Shown here in pieces: positions 7,809 through 16,667 of a DNA stretch of 37,539 nucleotides (its first letter is position 1; every line of letters begins with the position of its first letter). Both the position numbers and the translations under genes were made by a program. The DNA is taken from positions 1-37,539 of the forward strand of contig PBIQ01000024.1 in the NCBI GenBank assembly GCA_002720485.1, read 5' to 3'. This stretch comes from Acidimicrobiaceae bacterium. GTDB taxonomy: Bacteria > Actinomycetota > Acidimicrobiia > Acidimicrobiales > UBA8592. The notes under the pieces were generated by a model, which had not been told where the DNA came from, ran no database searches, and saw only the letters and a list, made by a program, of their open reading frames with translations.

Positions 7809-9140
7809 TCACTGCTTTCTCAGCGATGGCTTTTCGCCGTACAACATATTAGCGATAGGTTCCGTTAACCTGAGTCGAGCTATCCGAAGGTTATCCATCT
7901 CTAGAATTTCGATTTTCCACCGTCGATAACGGAACATCTCCCCCGGTGAAGGTATCCGTTGAAGTTTTTCTAACGCAAATCCAGCTATCGTCTCATATCG
8001 GCCATCTTGAATTTCAAAACCGCACAGATCGGATACTTCATGGGGATGAAGGCTTCCACTTACAGTGAACACTCCTGCGCGTTCTTCTAACCCGTTTTCA
8101 ACAACATCATCATATTCATCCTCTATTTCACCGACGATTTCTTCCAGAAGGTCCTCGATTGAAACTATCCCTTCTGTCCCTCCGTATTCGTCGACTACCA
8201 CAGCTAAAGGAATCCTCCTCCTCCGCATATCAGTCATTACCGAATGTAAATCCCTAGTTTCTGGGATCGCCAAGATATCTCCCATGACCGTTTCGACGGG
8301 CTGACTATTTCTCTTTTCTGGTTCTATAAGCAGGGCTGACTTTACATGTGCTATTCCAACAACACTGTCTAGGTCAGTATCTACAACTGGAAATCTTGAC
8401 AAGCCAGTGGATGCACTAAGTTGGACCAAATCAGTAATAGTCGCCCCACGTGGCAAAGAATGAATAGCGAGTCTGGGAACCATCACCTCATTTGCGCTTT
8501 TCCGAGCAAAGCGCAGAGATTTTGTTAGCAAGTCGACTTCGTGGAAAGCAAGAGTTCCCTCCTCTCCTGACGTTCGAATCAAAGAAGTGAGATCTTCTAG
8601 ATTGGGAACCCGTTCGAGTTCCTGCGCAGGCTCTACACCTAGTCGGCGGGTTAACCAGTTAGAGGTTGCGTCAGAGAGCGCAATTACCGGCTTTGCGGCA
8701 AAACTATACATTTGGAAAGGTCCCGCTAACGTCTTTGCAGTGAGATTGGTTTTTGCAATAGCTATGTTCTTTGGAACTAGCTCTCCCAAAATCATTGCTG
8801 CGAAAGTTGCCAAAACAATCGCTACGGCAAGCGATACACTCTCTTTCGCACCTTCACCAACAATCTTTTGAACTGGGCTATAAAGCATTGAGGCTATGGT
8901 TGGCTTTGCTATAAAACCAATAAGTACTGCCGTTATAGTTATTCCAAGTTGCGCACCGGTTAATTGAAACGACAACTCTTTAAGAACTTTTAATAAGGTT
9001 TTGGAGCGACGATTACCCTCCCGAGCTTCTGATTCTACGCGAGCACGGTCAGCTGCGAGAAAAGCAAACTCTGCAGCGACAAAAAAGGCCGTGGCAAGTA
9101 TCAGAATCCCTACGGCGATGAGCCCCCATGTAGTATCTAT
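7809..9140 (-). CDS. CNNM/CBS/CorC_HlyC membrane protein with a non-canonical (ATA) start
   Basis: A 443-aa member of the same family, with CNNM transmembrane domain, CBS pair (VMVPRLAIHSLP to VVDEYGGTEGIVSIEDLLEEIVGEI) and a complete CorC_HlyC domain. The conserved first helix and following loop (FFVAAEFAFLAADRARVES) lie upstream of the first in-frame TTG (8975), so that TTG is too late. Tracing back, no ATG, GTG or TTG occurs before an in-frame stop near 9191. An ATA at 9140-9138 sits 7 bases after a strong AAGGGAG element, giving residues (M)DTTWGLIAV. An ATG mutated to ATA, true AUA initiation, or removal of one G in the run at 9123-9127 (which would bring a nearby ATG into frame) are the options. 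It heads the two-gene CNNM operon. Confidence 0.8.
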   Translation of the reverse strand: MDTTWGLIAVGILILATAFFVAAEFAFLAADRARVESEAREGNRRSKTLLKVLKELSFQLTGAQLGITITAVLIGFIAKPTIASMLYSPVQKIVGEGAKESVSLAVAIVLATFAAMILGELVPKNIAIAKTNLTAKTLAGPFQMYSFAAKPVIALSDATSNWLTRRLGVEPAQELERVPNLEDLTSLIRTSGEEGTLAFHEVDLLTKSLRFARKSANEVMVPRLAIHSLPRGATITDLVQLSASTGLSRFPVVDTDLDSVVGIAHVKSALLIEPEKRNSQPVETVMGDILAIPETRDLHSVMTDMRRRRIPLAVVVDEYGGTEGIVSIEDLLEEIVGEIEDEYDDVVENGLEERAGVFTVSGSLHPHEVSDLCGFEIQDGRYETIAGFALEKLQRIPSPGEMFRYRRWKIEILEMDNLRIARLRLTEPIANMLYGEKPSLRKQ

Positions 9141-9155
9141 AACTTCGCTCCCTTG

Positions 9156-9275
9156 ATGATGGCACCCATCAATACTGGTGTAGAAGTAACAGGTTTAACT
9201 CTTCTGTACGGCATTAGTAATTCCATAGTAATTGAAGAAGGCTCTACTCACACTTCGAGAGAAGAGTTCTTGTAA
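9156..9275 (+). CDS. Possible 39-codon leader ORF upstream of the ABC exporter
   Basis: A short open frame of 39 codons starting with tandem ATGs and ending TTC-TTG-TAA, 57 bases before the ABC exporter gene on the same strand. The translation (starts MMAPINTGVEV, ends SREEFL) has no hydrophobic helix and resembles nothing I know. No good ribosome-binding site precedes it. It fills most of the divergent intergenic region, so it may be a leader peptide or simply chance. Otherwise this 192-base region holds only unassigned promoter sequence. Confidence 0.2.
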   Translation: MMAPINTGVEVTGLTLLYGISNSIVIEEGSTHTSREEFL

Positions 9276-9332
9276 AGCCCTGAGGGATATAGTGGGCTGT
9301 GTTCATCTCCAAATATAGATTGCGGGAAAACT

Positions 9333-11219
9333 TTGAAGCATTCCTTCTCTAAAGAGAAACAACCGGGTGACCCAGATCTCCACCACGATACTTTCCAGAA
9401 AGCTGGAGTGGCTTTGCGATATCAACCTCCGAAAAATGGTGTCCACCCAAACAAAGAACTGGGATGGATGCGAAGATTACTTCCGATAGCAAAATCGCAC
9501 AAAAAGTCTCTATATATAGGTTTGATCACTGGCCTTATAGCTCTAGTACTCAACGTAGCTGTGCCGGCAATGGCTCGAAACGCAATTGATGCTGCACTAG
9601 AAGCAGACCGTGAAAGCTTAACGACTTGGGCGATTGTTCTCATTTCAGTAGGGGTAGGAAGATTTATTTTTGGTTCCTTATACCGATATTCTCTTTTCCA
9701 ACTGGCATGGGGAGTAGAAACAGATCTTCGGACCTTACTGTACTCTCACCTAACGAAATTAAGCTTCTCCTATTTTGATAGAACCCAGTCAGGAGAAGTT
9801 ATCTCGAGAGCGAATAGCGATATACGTTCAATCCAAGTACTACTTGCCTTTGGGCCTTTAATCGGAATGACGATTATCTCTTTTGTTCTTGCCTTTGGAT
9901 ACATGATGACTTTGCATCTGCCGCTGACACTTGTTTCCCTTATCACCCTCCCAGGAGTTTATTTCTTTGGGCAGAAACTTCGAAGAGTTGTTTTCCCTTT
10001 GACATGGGTTAGCCAGGCCAGGCTAGCGGAATTAGCTACTATCGTTGACGAAAACGTAAATGGGATTCGAGTTGTGAAATCATTTGCGGCGGAGAAACAT
10101 CAAGTCGGCCTTCTTCAGCGTGCTGCAGAACACATTAAGTGGGTCAACGTCGAAGCTATCCGCGCTCGCGCTAAATATAATCCGGTCATTGAGTCCCTTC
10201 CCAGAATTGGTATGGCATTAGTACTTCTTTATGGCGGTCACCTAGCTATCGAAGGAAGCGTCTCCATAGGAACCTTATTCGCCTTTAATGCCTACGTGAT
10301 CATGCTCCAAGCGCCATTTAGAATGTTCGGCTTTCTCTTACTTCAGACACAACGCGCATCTGCTTCCGCTCAACGTATTTTTGAAGTAATCGACGAAGAG
10401 CCGACTGTCGTCAACTCGGAAAATGCTACTCATTTAGTTGACGTTCAAGGTTCAATCGTTTTCGAGGAGGTCCATTTCACTTACCCAAGCAAAAGGGAAC
10501 CGAGTGGAGATACAGAATCTAGAGAAACTGATGAAGTCCTCTCTGGTTTCAATCTAACTATTTCACCGGGTGAAACAGTCGCGATAGTTGGACGGACTGG
10601 ATCAGGGAAATCGACCATAGGTCGCCTTTTAAACCGCTTCTACGATCCGACCTCTGGAAAGATACTTGTAGATGGCAAGGACATCAGAGATGTAACTTTA
10701 GATTCTCTGCGCCACCAAATTGGAATCGTCTTTGACGAACCATTTCTTTTCTCTTCGTCAATAGCCGAAAACATAGCATACAGCAATCCGGATGCCTCTT
10801 TGGAGGAGATCTCATCAGCGGCAGAAGCCGCTGAAGCTTCGGATTTCATCCAAGAGCTTTCAGAAGGGTATGGAACTGTTGTCGGCGAACGAGGGTATAC
10901 GCTTTCTGGAGGTCAACGGCAGCGAATCTCCTTGGCAAGAACATTACTAGAGAAAACACCGATCCTTGTTCTCGATGACGCTACAAGTGCTATCGATGTG
11001 GAGATAGAAGCAAAAATACATGATGCTCTCACTAAACATCTCTCTGGCAGAACAACAATTTTAATCGCTCAACGAGTATCGACCATATCATTGGCAGATC
11101 GTGTAGTTCTTGTAGAAGATGGGGTTGTCGTTGCAGACGGTACCCATAGTGACCTCATGGCGAATGATCATAGATATGTTTCGATTCTTGCTGAAGCAGA
11201 GAAGAAGCAGCAGGACTGA
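9333..11219 (+). CDS. Heterodimeric ABC exporter subunit with degenerate ATP site
   Basis: A 628-aa half-transporter: six-helix transmembrane domain (about residues 50-350) fused to a nucleotide-binding domain. Walker A is GRTGSGKST (420-428) and the signature LSGGQ (524-528) is canonical. Walker B ends D548-D549, with Asp replacing the catalytic Glu, and the switch His is Gln580. This is the pattern of the degenerate-site subunit of heterodimeric exporters such as TM287/288. The next gene has the complementary set of motifs, so the two form one transporter, probably exporting lipids or hydrophobic drugs across the cytoplasmic membrane; the substrate cannot be read from the sequence. The predicted start is TTG at 9333; the next candidate, Met46, would still keep all transmembrane helices. 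Confidence 0.9.
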   Translation: MKHSFSKEKQPGDPDLHHDTFQKAGVALRYQPPKNGVHPNKELGWMRRLLPIAKSHKKSLYIGLITGLIALVLNVAVPAMARNAIDAALEADRESLTTWAIVLISVGVGRFIFGSLYRYSLFQLAWGVETDLRTLLYSHLTKLSFSYFDRTQSGEVISRANSDIRSIQVLLAFGPLIGMTIISFVLAFGYMMTLHLPLTLVSLITLPGVYFFGQKLRRVVFPLTWVSQARLAELATIVDENVNGIRVVKSFAAEKHQVGLLQRAAEHIKWVNVEAIRARAKYNPVIESLPRIGMALVLLYGGHLAIEGSVSIGTLFAFNAYVIMLQAPFRMFGFLLLQTQRASASAQRIFEVIDEEPTVVNSENATHLVDVQGSIVFEEVHFTYPSKREPSGDTESRETDEVLSGFNLTISPGETVAIVGRTGSGKSTIGRLLNRFYDPTSGKILVDGKDIRDVTLDSLRHQIGIVFDEPFLFSSSIAENIAYSNPDASLEEISSAAEAAEASDFIQELSEGYGTVVGERGYTLSGGQRQRISLARTLLEKTPILVLDDATSAIDVEIEAKIHDALTKHLSGRTTILIAQRVSTISLADRVVLVEDGVVVADGTHSDLMANDHRYVSILAEAEKKQQD

Positions 11220-11283
11220 GGAGCGCAAGTATGAATAGTAACCGCCTCTCTTCTACTAACGCCTCTATAGATTCGAGTCTGGT

Positions 11284-13191
11284 ATGAGTTTCGGACCTCC
11301 GATAGGCTTCGGTGGAGCTAACTCTGTAACTTCTTCTCGTGATGCAGGCTTACCGTACGCAGGAGTTCCGGGGCATCTCCAAGAAAGCGTGAATAAGGTT
11401 CTAGAATCTGAACCCGACCACCCTGACGCCGAAGTGGCATTTGAGCACCAAATAAAGCACCAAGGGCCCTTTACGCTTAGAACTTTTCTTGCGCCTCATA
11501 AATGGAAGCTCATTGGCGCCCTGCTTCTGGTAATCGTTGAAAGCATTCTCTTGCAAGCAGGACCCCTGCTAACGAAATTTGGGATCGATGAAGGTGTTGT
11601 AGATGGAAACAAGGGTGTTCTTGTAGCGGTCGCATGCGCATACCTAGGAAGCATCTCGTTTCACGCATTAAGCGCCTGGTATCGAATACGGTACACAGGG
11701 GCCTTGGGAGAAGCGTTAATGAAAAAATTACGTATTCGGGTTTTCAGTCACCTTCAACGTCAATCCCTTGATTTCTATACAAATGAGAAGGCCGGCGTTT
11801 TAATGACCAGGATGACAAGTGACATCGAAGCATTATCCCAATTATTTCAAGAGGGACTGGTGAACTTTGCCGTACAGGCTTTGACAGTTGTTGTTATCAC
11901 AATTGTGTTAATTATTATCAACCCAGGGCTCGCCCTCATCACTCTCCTTCTTGTTATCCCAATAACGCTTGTGCTTAGTGAATGGTTCCGACGAAAATCT
12001 GAATACGCTTATAGAAGAGTCAGGAATCGGATTGCGGATGTACTCGCAGACCTGCAGGAAAGTCTCGCAGGTATAAGAGTGATTACTGCCCATAATCGTC
12101 GCCGACATAACGTCATTCGACATACAAACATTATTGGCGAACATAAAGATGCAAATCTTGAAGCTGTAAAAGCAGCGTGCATATACACTCCAGGAACCGA
12201 AGCCATCGCCATCATCGGTAGGGCACTAGTTTTGCTTATTGGTGGCCGAATGGTCCTTAACGGAAGTCTCAAGATCGGTGAACTTACTGCATTTCTTCTG
12301 TATTTAGGAGCTTTTTTCGCTCCAATTCAGACACTAACCCAGCTATACAACGGCTATCAGCAAGGCCAAGCGGCTACTGCAAAATTAAGGGAATTACTAG
12401 GTAAAAAACCAAGCGTTATTGAGCGTCAGGGCGCTGACCCGATTCCCCTCATAAGTGGGGAAATCCAATTGAACAATGTTTCTTTCAGCTATATTTCTGG
12501 AACGCAAGTCTTATATGACGTGAGCTTGGATGTAAATGCAGGAGAAACATTAGCCATCGTAGGGCCAACTGGCGGGGGGAAGTCAACTGTTGCCAAGCTC
12601 GTGAGCCGTTTCTATGACCCTGATCAGGGAAATATCACCATTGATGGCCACGACATCCGAGATGTGACCTTGAGCTCCTTACGCTCCCAACTTGGAGTTG
12701 TCCCTCAAGAGCCATTTCTTTTTGCCGGTACCATTCGTGACAATATTGCTTTCGCTAAGCCAGAAGCATCGGATGAAGACGTCTGGGATGCGATAGATTC
12801 CACTGGCCTAACTCCTCTCGTTTCTTCTATGAAAGACGGCATAAACACCATAATCCATGAGCGAGGCTCATCACTGAGCGCTGGCGAGCGTCAACTTGTT
12901 GCCTTGGCCCGTGCCTTTCTCTCCCAACCTAGAGTTCTGATACTCGATGAAGCTACATCAAATCTTGATTTACAATCTGAACACACTATCGAAGCAGCCC
13001 TTGACTCGCTTCTAGATGGACGCACCGCCATTATCGTCGCTCACCGTCTAGCTACGGTCATGCGCGCAGATCGAATCGCTGTCATTGATGGAGGGAGAAT
13101 TACCGAATTAGGAAGCCACAGTGAACTTATAGAAAAGGAAGGGAAATACGCTGCAATGTATGAGGCTTGGAAAACAGCAGTGGACCAATAG
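11284..13191 (+). CDS. Heterodimeric ABC exporter subunit with catalytic ATP-site residues
   Basis: A 635-aa half-transporter, partner of the preceding gene (64 bases apart). After an N-terminal extension of about 70 residues comes a six-helix domain containing the coupling region YRRVRNRIADVLADLQESLAG. The nucleotide-binding domain has Walker A GPTGGGKST (427-435), Walker B with catalytic Glu556 (LDEATSNLD) and the switch His587 (VAHRLATV), but its signature is LSAGE (531-535) instead of LSGGQ. This subunit therefore supplies the Walker motifs of the active ATP site and the defective signature of the inactive site, complementing its partner exactly. Its stop codon lies 4 bases before the following ABC ATPase gene. 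Confidence 0.92.
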   Translation: MSFGPPIGFGGANSVTSSRDAGLPYAGVPGHLQESVNKVLESEPDHPDAEVAFEHQIKHQGPFTLRTFLAPHKWKLIGALLLVIVESILLQAGPLLTKFGIDEGVVDGNKGVLVAVACAYLGSISFHALSAWYRIRYTGALGEALMKKLRIRVFSHLQRQSLDFYTNEKAGVLMTRMTSDIEALSQLFQEGLVNFAVQALTVVVITIVLIIINPGLALITLLLVIPITLVLSEWFRRKSEYAYRRVRNRIADVLADLQESLAGIRVITAHNRRRHNVIRHTNIIGEHKDANLEAVKAACIYTPGTEAIAIIGRALVLLIGGRMVLNGSLKIGELTAFLLYLGAFFAPIQTLTQLYNGYQQGQAATAKLRELLGKKPSVIERQGADPIPLISGEIQLNNVSFSYISGTQVLYDVSLDVNAGETLAIVGPTGGGKSTVAKLVSRFYDPDQGNITIDGHDIRDVTLSSLRSQLGVVPQEPFLFAGTIRDNIAFAKPEASDEDVWDAIDSTGLTPLVSSMKDGINTIIHERGSSLSAGERQLVALARAFLSQPRVLILDEATSNLDLQSEHTIEAALDSLLDGRTAIIVAHRLATVMRADRIAVIDGGRITELGSHSELIEKEGKYAAMYEAWKTAVDQ

Positions 13192-13195
13192 AGAT

Positions 13196-13981
13196 ATGAA
13201 AAAAGTAGCTTTCTCACTCGATAACGTTTCTCTTGAACGTGATGGGAAATATATCCTACAGGATCTTACTTTTACGGTCCATGACGAGGAAAGGTGGGTT
13301 ATCTTTGGGCCGAATGGCTCAGGAAAGACTTCCCTGCTACGAATAGCTAGTTTTTATTTACATCCAAGCAGTGGGAACGTCGAAGTTCTAGGACACCAAC
13401 TAGGGAAAACTGATATTAGGAAGATGCGTCATCTTGTCGGTTTTACGAGTCAGGGATTTGCTGATCTTCTCCGGCCGAATCTTACTGCTCAGGAAGTTGT
13501 AATGACGGCAAAACATGGTGCCCTTGAGCCATGGTGGCATGATTATACCGAGAAGGACAGAGCAAAAGCACAGTTAGAGTTGGAACGGATAGGGATAGGA
13601 GCACTCTCTCTTCAGGCTTTTGGGACTCTGTCTTCTGGAGAGCGTCAACGTGTTTTAATTGCTCGAAGTATGATGAGCGACCCTGGTTTGGTACTCCTTG
13701 ATGAACCTGCTGCTGGCCTAGATTTGCCAGCTCGTGAAAATCTACTCGAAGGCTTAGCGCTTATTTCGCAAGATCCCTCAGCCCCTCCTATCGTCCTTGT
13801 CACTCACCATGTTGAGGAGATCCCTGCTGGTTTCACCCATGTCCTTTTTCTTTGCGAAGGATCTATTGTCGCCGCTGGGCCAATTCAAGAGATCTTAAAT
13901 GAAAAAAATCTTTCGAATGCTTTCGGAATGCAGTTGAAACTTCATAAATCCGGTGGGCGATGGAGTGCCACAACTACTTAA
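13196..13981 (+). CDS. Solo ABC transporter ATP-binding protein
   Basis: A 261-aa soluble ABC ATPase. Walker A GPNGSGKTS spans residues 38-46; the signature LSSGERQR, Walker B with Glu (LLDEPAAGLD) and switch His in VTHHVEEIP are all canonical, so it should hydrolyse ATP. The tail motif GFTHVLFLCEGSIVAAGP resembles YlmA-type ATPases of Gram-positive bacteria. The ATG at 13196 is chosen because it follows the previous stop codon by 4 bases; an upstream in-frame ATG at 13160 would overlap the exporter gene by 32 bases. No permease or binding-protein gene is adjacent, so its partner is unknown. Its 3' end overlaps the convergent thiN-like gene by 4 bases. Confidence 0.85.
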   Translation: MKKVAFSLDNVSLERDGKYILQDLTFTVHDEERWVIFGPNGSGKTSLLRIASFYLHPSSGNVEVLGHQLGKTDIRKMRHLVGFTSQGFADLLRPNLTAQEVVMTAKHGALEPWWHDYTEKDRAKAQLELERIGIGALSLQAFGTLSSGERQRVLIARSMMSDPGLVLLDEPAAGLDLPARENLLEGLALISQDPSAPPIVLVTHHVEEIPAGFTHVLFLCEGSIVAAGPIQEILNEKNLSNAFGMQLKLHKSGGRWSATTT

Positions 13982-14637
13982 GGGCCCTGAATTGAATCCG
14001 GTTGGATCGCTACCAAAATCCCACTGTTGACAGATATTTTTCCAACATCTTCACTGAGTTCGTTACTCAATCCGAGCGTGGATCCTGGAGGAAGAGTAGC
14101 TTCTGCTAGCTCCCACCGAAACCCTTGCAAAGAAACGCTATCTGCTATTCCACCTATTGCGAAAACCGATACCGTAGCTCCGTTCTTATGGTAGATGTTT
14201 GCCTCGCCAGTGGTAAAGGTGAAGTAGGCTCTCCCAATTAGGGCATGGCAAGAATCCAGAAAAGGAGCTGCAGAAGCTAAGGCAGCGATAATGCCGTAGA
14301 GTTGGTCTACTCTTCCGGAACTAGAACCTATTACAAGCAACCGGCTCGATACTCCCCTTGCATAATCAAGCGCTAGCTCAAAATCTGACTTGTCTTTATC
14401 ACTAGGAAATTCTCTAACTTCGATCTCCTGCGTATATGCCCACTGGAGACCGCTAGTTGATATTGAGTCAAGATCACCAATGAGTAAATCTGGTTTGAGT
14501 TGCATGCTGCGGGCATGATCCAAGCCTGAATCTACCGCTATCAGTGTCGAAGACATTGGGATGTATTCGATAGCTTTTTCATCAGGGGAAGGACCTCCGC
14601 ATATCAGAACAACGGGATGTTGAAGGTCTTCTGTCAT
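13978..14637 (-). CDS. Thiamine pyrophosphokinase-like protein
   Basis: A 219-aa protein with the thiamine pyrophosphokinase (ThiN) pattern: acidic metal-binding GDLDS (residues 54-58), KDKSDFELA (81-89), GSSSGRVDQ (104-112), and a C-terminal beta-strand region with TLGLSNE, the usual thiamine-contacting segment. The reaction would be ATP plus thiamine to AMP plus thiamine diphosphate in the cytosol, the cofactor of MenD encoded further along. The ATG has AAAGGG 4-5 bases upstream. It is last in a leftward run after an MFS exporter and a tiny membrane protein. No TPP riboswitch was recognised nearby. All key motifs are present, so it is probably active. Confidence 0.8.
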   Translation of the reverse strand: MTEDLQHPVVLICGGPSPDEKAIEYIPMSSTLIAVDSGLDHARSMQLKPDLLIGDLDSISTSGLQWAYTQEIEVREFPSDKDKSDFELALDYARGVSSRLLVIGSSSGRVDQLYGIIAALASAAPFLDSCHALIGRAYFTFTTGEANIYHKNGATVSVFAIGGIADSVSLQGFRWELAEATLPPGSTLGLSNELSEDVGKISVNSGILVAIQPDSIQGP

Positions 14638-14686
14638 GACGCCCTTTCACAACAGTTTAGAGTTGCATGTGGGTACTTTATCGTCT

Positions 14687-14893
14687 TTATCTGCGACCGC
14701 CCTTCCCCCGATTGAAGATTTTTCCTGCGATCAGGACCGCGGCGAGACCTCCTATACAACCAGCTGTTGTCGAAATAGAAGCTGAGAAGCCAATGGCAGC
14801 AAAAAGTAAAGCACCGACAATGAATCCCCCTATAACTGACAATGGGAAGATTAAGCACCCCATTCTTTTGGTTTCTTCGAAAAAGTCATCCAT
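14687..14893 (-). CDS. Small two-helix membrane protein
   Basis: A 68-aa open frame whose ATG overlaps the end of the MFS exporter gene by 8 bases. It has a short charged start (MDDFFEETKR), two hydrophobic segments at about residues 13-34 and 40-58, and a basic Gly/Arg-rich tail (NRGKGGRR). The helix-loop-helix layout with a positive tail fits a small inner-membrane protein. The overlap with the upstream gene and the 49-base gap to the thiN-like gene suggest co-transcription. The function is unknown. An overlapping frame at 14634-14858 looks less protein-like and was not chosen. Confidence 0.5.
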   Translation of the reverse strand: MDDFFEETKRMGCLIFPLSVIGGFIVGALLFAAIGFSASISTTAGCIGGLAAVLIAGKIFNRGKGGRR

Positions 14894-16535
14894 TGTACTT
14901 TTTGTTCTTTGTAACGACCTTGTGTTGAACGGTTATGCTTGTTCGTGATCTCGCCCCTTCGATTCTAAGGACTTTGGATACCTCGCTGTAGTGCAATTGA
15001 CCTTCTTCCAACTCTCCACGAATCGTTAAATCTTGGTTGCTGTTCCGGCCAGGTGCCCATAAGCAGAATCCAACAGCACCTATGGCAGCGGTAATACATG
15101 CAGCCCATAGTCCATTGTCCCATCCGTCAATAACCGATTGCGATACCGTGTCCAATAGGACAAGCCCGTCTTCTCCAAGTGATGGTGCGATAAGAGCTGC
15201 AGCTGCAGGAGTTTCCTTAACCCCATCTATAACTTCCTGAGGTAAACCTACGATATCGACGAGTGACGACCGGTAGCCGGCGTTGAAGATTGATCCCGAA
15301 AGGGCGATCCCCACGACAGCGCCGAGTTCGCGTAACACATCGTTCAATGCGGAAGCGACACCCTGCTTTTCTAATGGAAGCGCTTCAACAATAATTTCTG
15401 TTGCTGGCGGAGAAGCAAATCCGATTCCCGCCCCATAGATAACCATTACAACAGCAAAAAGCAGAAAGCTACTGTCAGTCTCTATAGAAGTCCCAAGGTA
15501 AAAAGCTCCAGCAAGTAGGACGAGTCCGAGGGTTCCGACAGTCCGGAATCCGATTCTTCTCGTGAGCGGTATCGCTATTGCTGAAGCTGGGAATAGTCCT
15601 ATAGCCGCAGGCATGAGGCTCAACCCCATATCAAGCGGGCCATACCCGAAGACAAATGCTAGTAATGGAACCGTAAGAAAGAAAAAGCCGAATGCTACCG
15701 TGAACTGGACAAGCAGAGAAAACGAACCGGACCGCACTCCCCGATCTGCGAACATGCGGACATCAAGTAGCGGCCGAGGCGTATGGCGCTCCCAGAGGAC
15801 AAAGATCGCTAAGGCTAATACGCCGATGATAAAACTGGTCACGATAAGGGTCGATGACCAGCCTTTTATTGGTCCTTCCATAACTCCGAAGACAATACCG
15901 CCGACAGCGACGAAGGATAACAAGGCCCCTAATGGGTCCATATTGGCTTCGTCTGGATTGGAAGAGTCAGGCAGGTAAGCCCAACACAGAAGGAAGATTG
16001 CCCCAGCGAGAATTGACATTGCTAGGAAGACGCTCCCCCACCAGTAGTTCTCCATGAGCGCCCCTGAGATAAGCACTCCAGACAGGCCGCCAAAAAACAC
16101 AGACGCTGTCCAGATAGCGACACCTTTGACTCGCTTTCCTTCTGGGAGTGTCGTCGTGATCGTGGATAGTGTTGCAGGGAATATTAAAGCAGCTCCTACT
16201 CCGCTGACTGCCCGACTTGTGATTACCAACGAGACATCTGAGGTTAGAAGCGTTGCTGCGTTCGCCACGCCTAAGATAAAGATCCCCATGAGCAGCATCC
16301 TGCGGCGGCCATATCTATCCCCTAGCGCTCCGGCAGGCAGTAAAAGGGTAGCGAGGAAGAAAGCATAAATATCGACCATCCATTGGACATCAGACTGGCT
16401 TGCACCTAACTCTCTGGAAAGTTCTGGGAGGGCGACATTAAGTGATGAGATATTTGCGACAACAAGGACCGCTGAAGCTACAGCTGCCGACAATATAAGT
16501 GTAGGGCGGGGTGGGGCTTCTCGTCGCATCTTCAA
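14886..16535 (-). CDS. MFS transporter, DHA2-type 14-helix drug:H+ antiporter
   Basis: A 549-aa integral membrane protein of the major facilitator superfamily. The early stretch NVALPELSRELGAS followed by QWMVDIYAFFLATLLLPAGALGDR and the cytoplasmic GDRYGRRRM motif (residues 72-80) are hallmarks of the DHA2 family (QacA/EmrB-like), which uses the proton gradient to export drugs or metabolites. The length and spacing of hydrophobic segments fit 14 helices, with a hydrophilic C-terminal tail of about 50 residues. The gene starts 133 bases from the divergent VOC-protein gene and heads a leftward run. No regulator gene is adjacent and the substrate is unknown. Confidence 0.88.
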   Translation of the reverse strand: MKMRREAPPRPTLILSAAVASAVLVVANISSLNVALPELSRELGASQSDVQWMVDIYAFFLATLLLPAGALGDRYGRRRMLLMGIFILGVANAATLLTSDVSLVITSRAVSGVGAALIFPATLSTITTTLPEGKRVKGVAIWTASVFFGGLSGVLISGALMENYWWGSVFLAMSILAGAIFLLCWAYLPDSSNPDEANMDPLGALLSFVAVGGIVFGVMEGPIKGWSSTLIVTSFIIGVLALAIFVLWERHTPRPLLDVRMFADRGVRSGSFSLLVQFTVAFGFFFLTVPLLAFVFGYGPLDMGLSLMPAAIGLFPASAIAIPLTRRIGFRTVGTLGLVLLAGAFYLGTSIETDSSFLLFAVVMVIYGAGIGFASPPATEIIVEALPLEKQGVASALNDVLRELGAVVGIALSGSIFNAGYRSSLVDIVGLPQEVIDGVKETPAAAALIAPSLGEDGLVLLDTVSQSVIDGWDNGLWAACITAAIGAVGFCLWAPGRNSNQDLTIRGELEEGQLHYSEVSKVLRIEGARSRTSITVQHKVVTKNKKYNG

Positions 16536-16667
16536 AGTGTTGCACTCTCGTCTGTTACGAGGGAAATCCTCAGTGGAAAGTTCTATTGCTTAGGAGTCGC
16601 TAGCAAAAACCTTTGGGGGCTAATCAAAGGTAAGCGTTATGAAAAAACCGATGTACAGTTTCTTTTC

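Noticed and set aside
8973-8975. TTG at 8975 as the true start of the larger CNNM protein
   Set aside because: It would remove the first transmembrane helix and the conserved AAEFAFLAADRARVES region that is open upstream in the same frame.
6737-9140. Hemolysin function for the CNNM pair
   Set aside because: The name is historical for the HlyC/TlyC group; domain content points to a cation-related membrane protein, and nothing indicates a toxin.
13160-13195. Upstream ATG for the solo ABC ATPase
   Set aside because: It overlaps the exporter gene by 32 bases and adds a non-homologous stretch; the ATG at 13196 follows the stop codon by 4 bases.
14634-14858. A 74-codon frame overlapping the small two-helix protein
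   Set aside because: It is Cys/Trp/Arg-rich without a coherent helix pattern; the alternative frame at 14687-14893 has two clean hydrophobic segments and overlaps the upstream stop codon.
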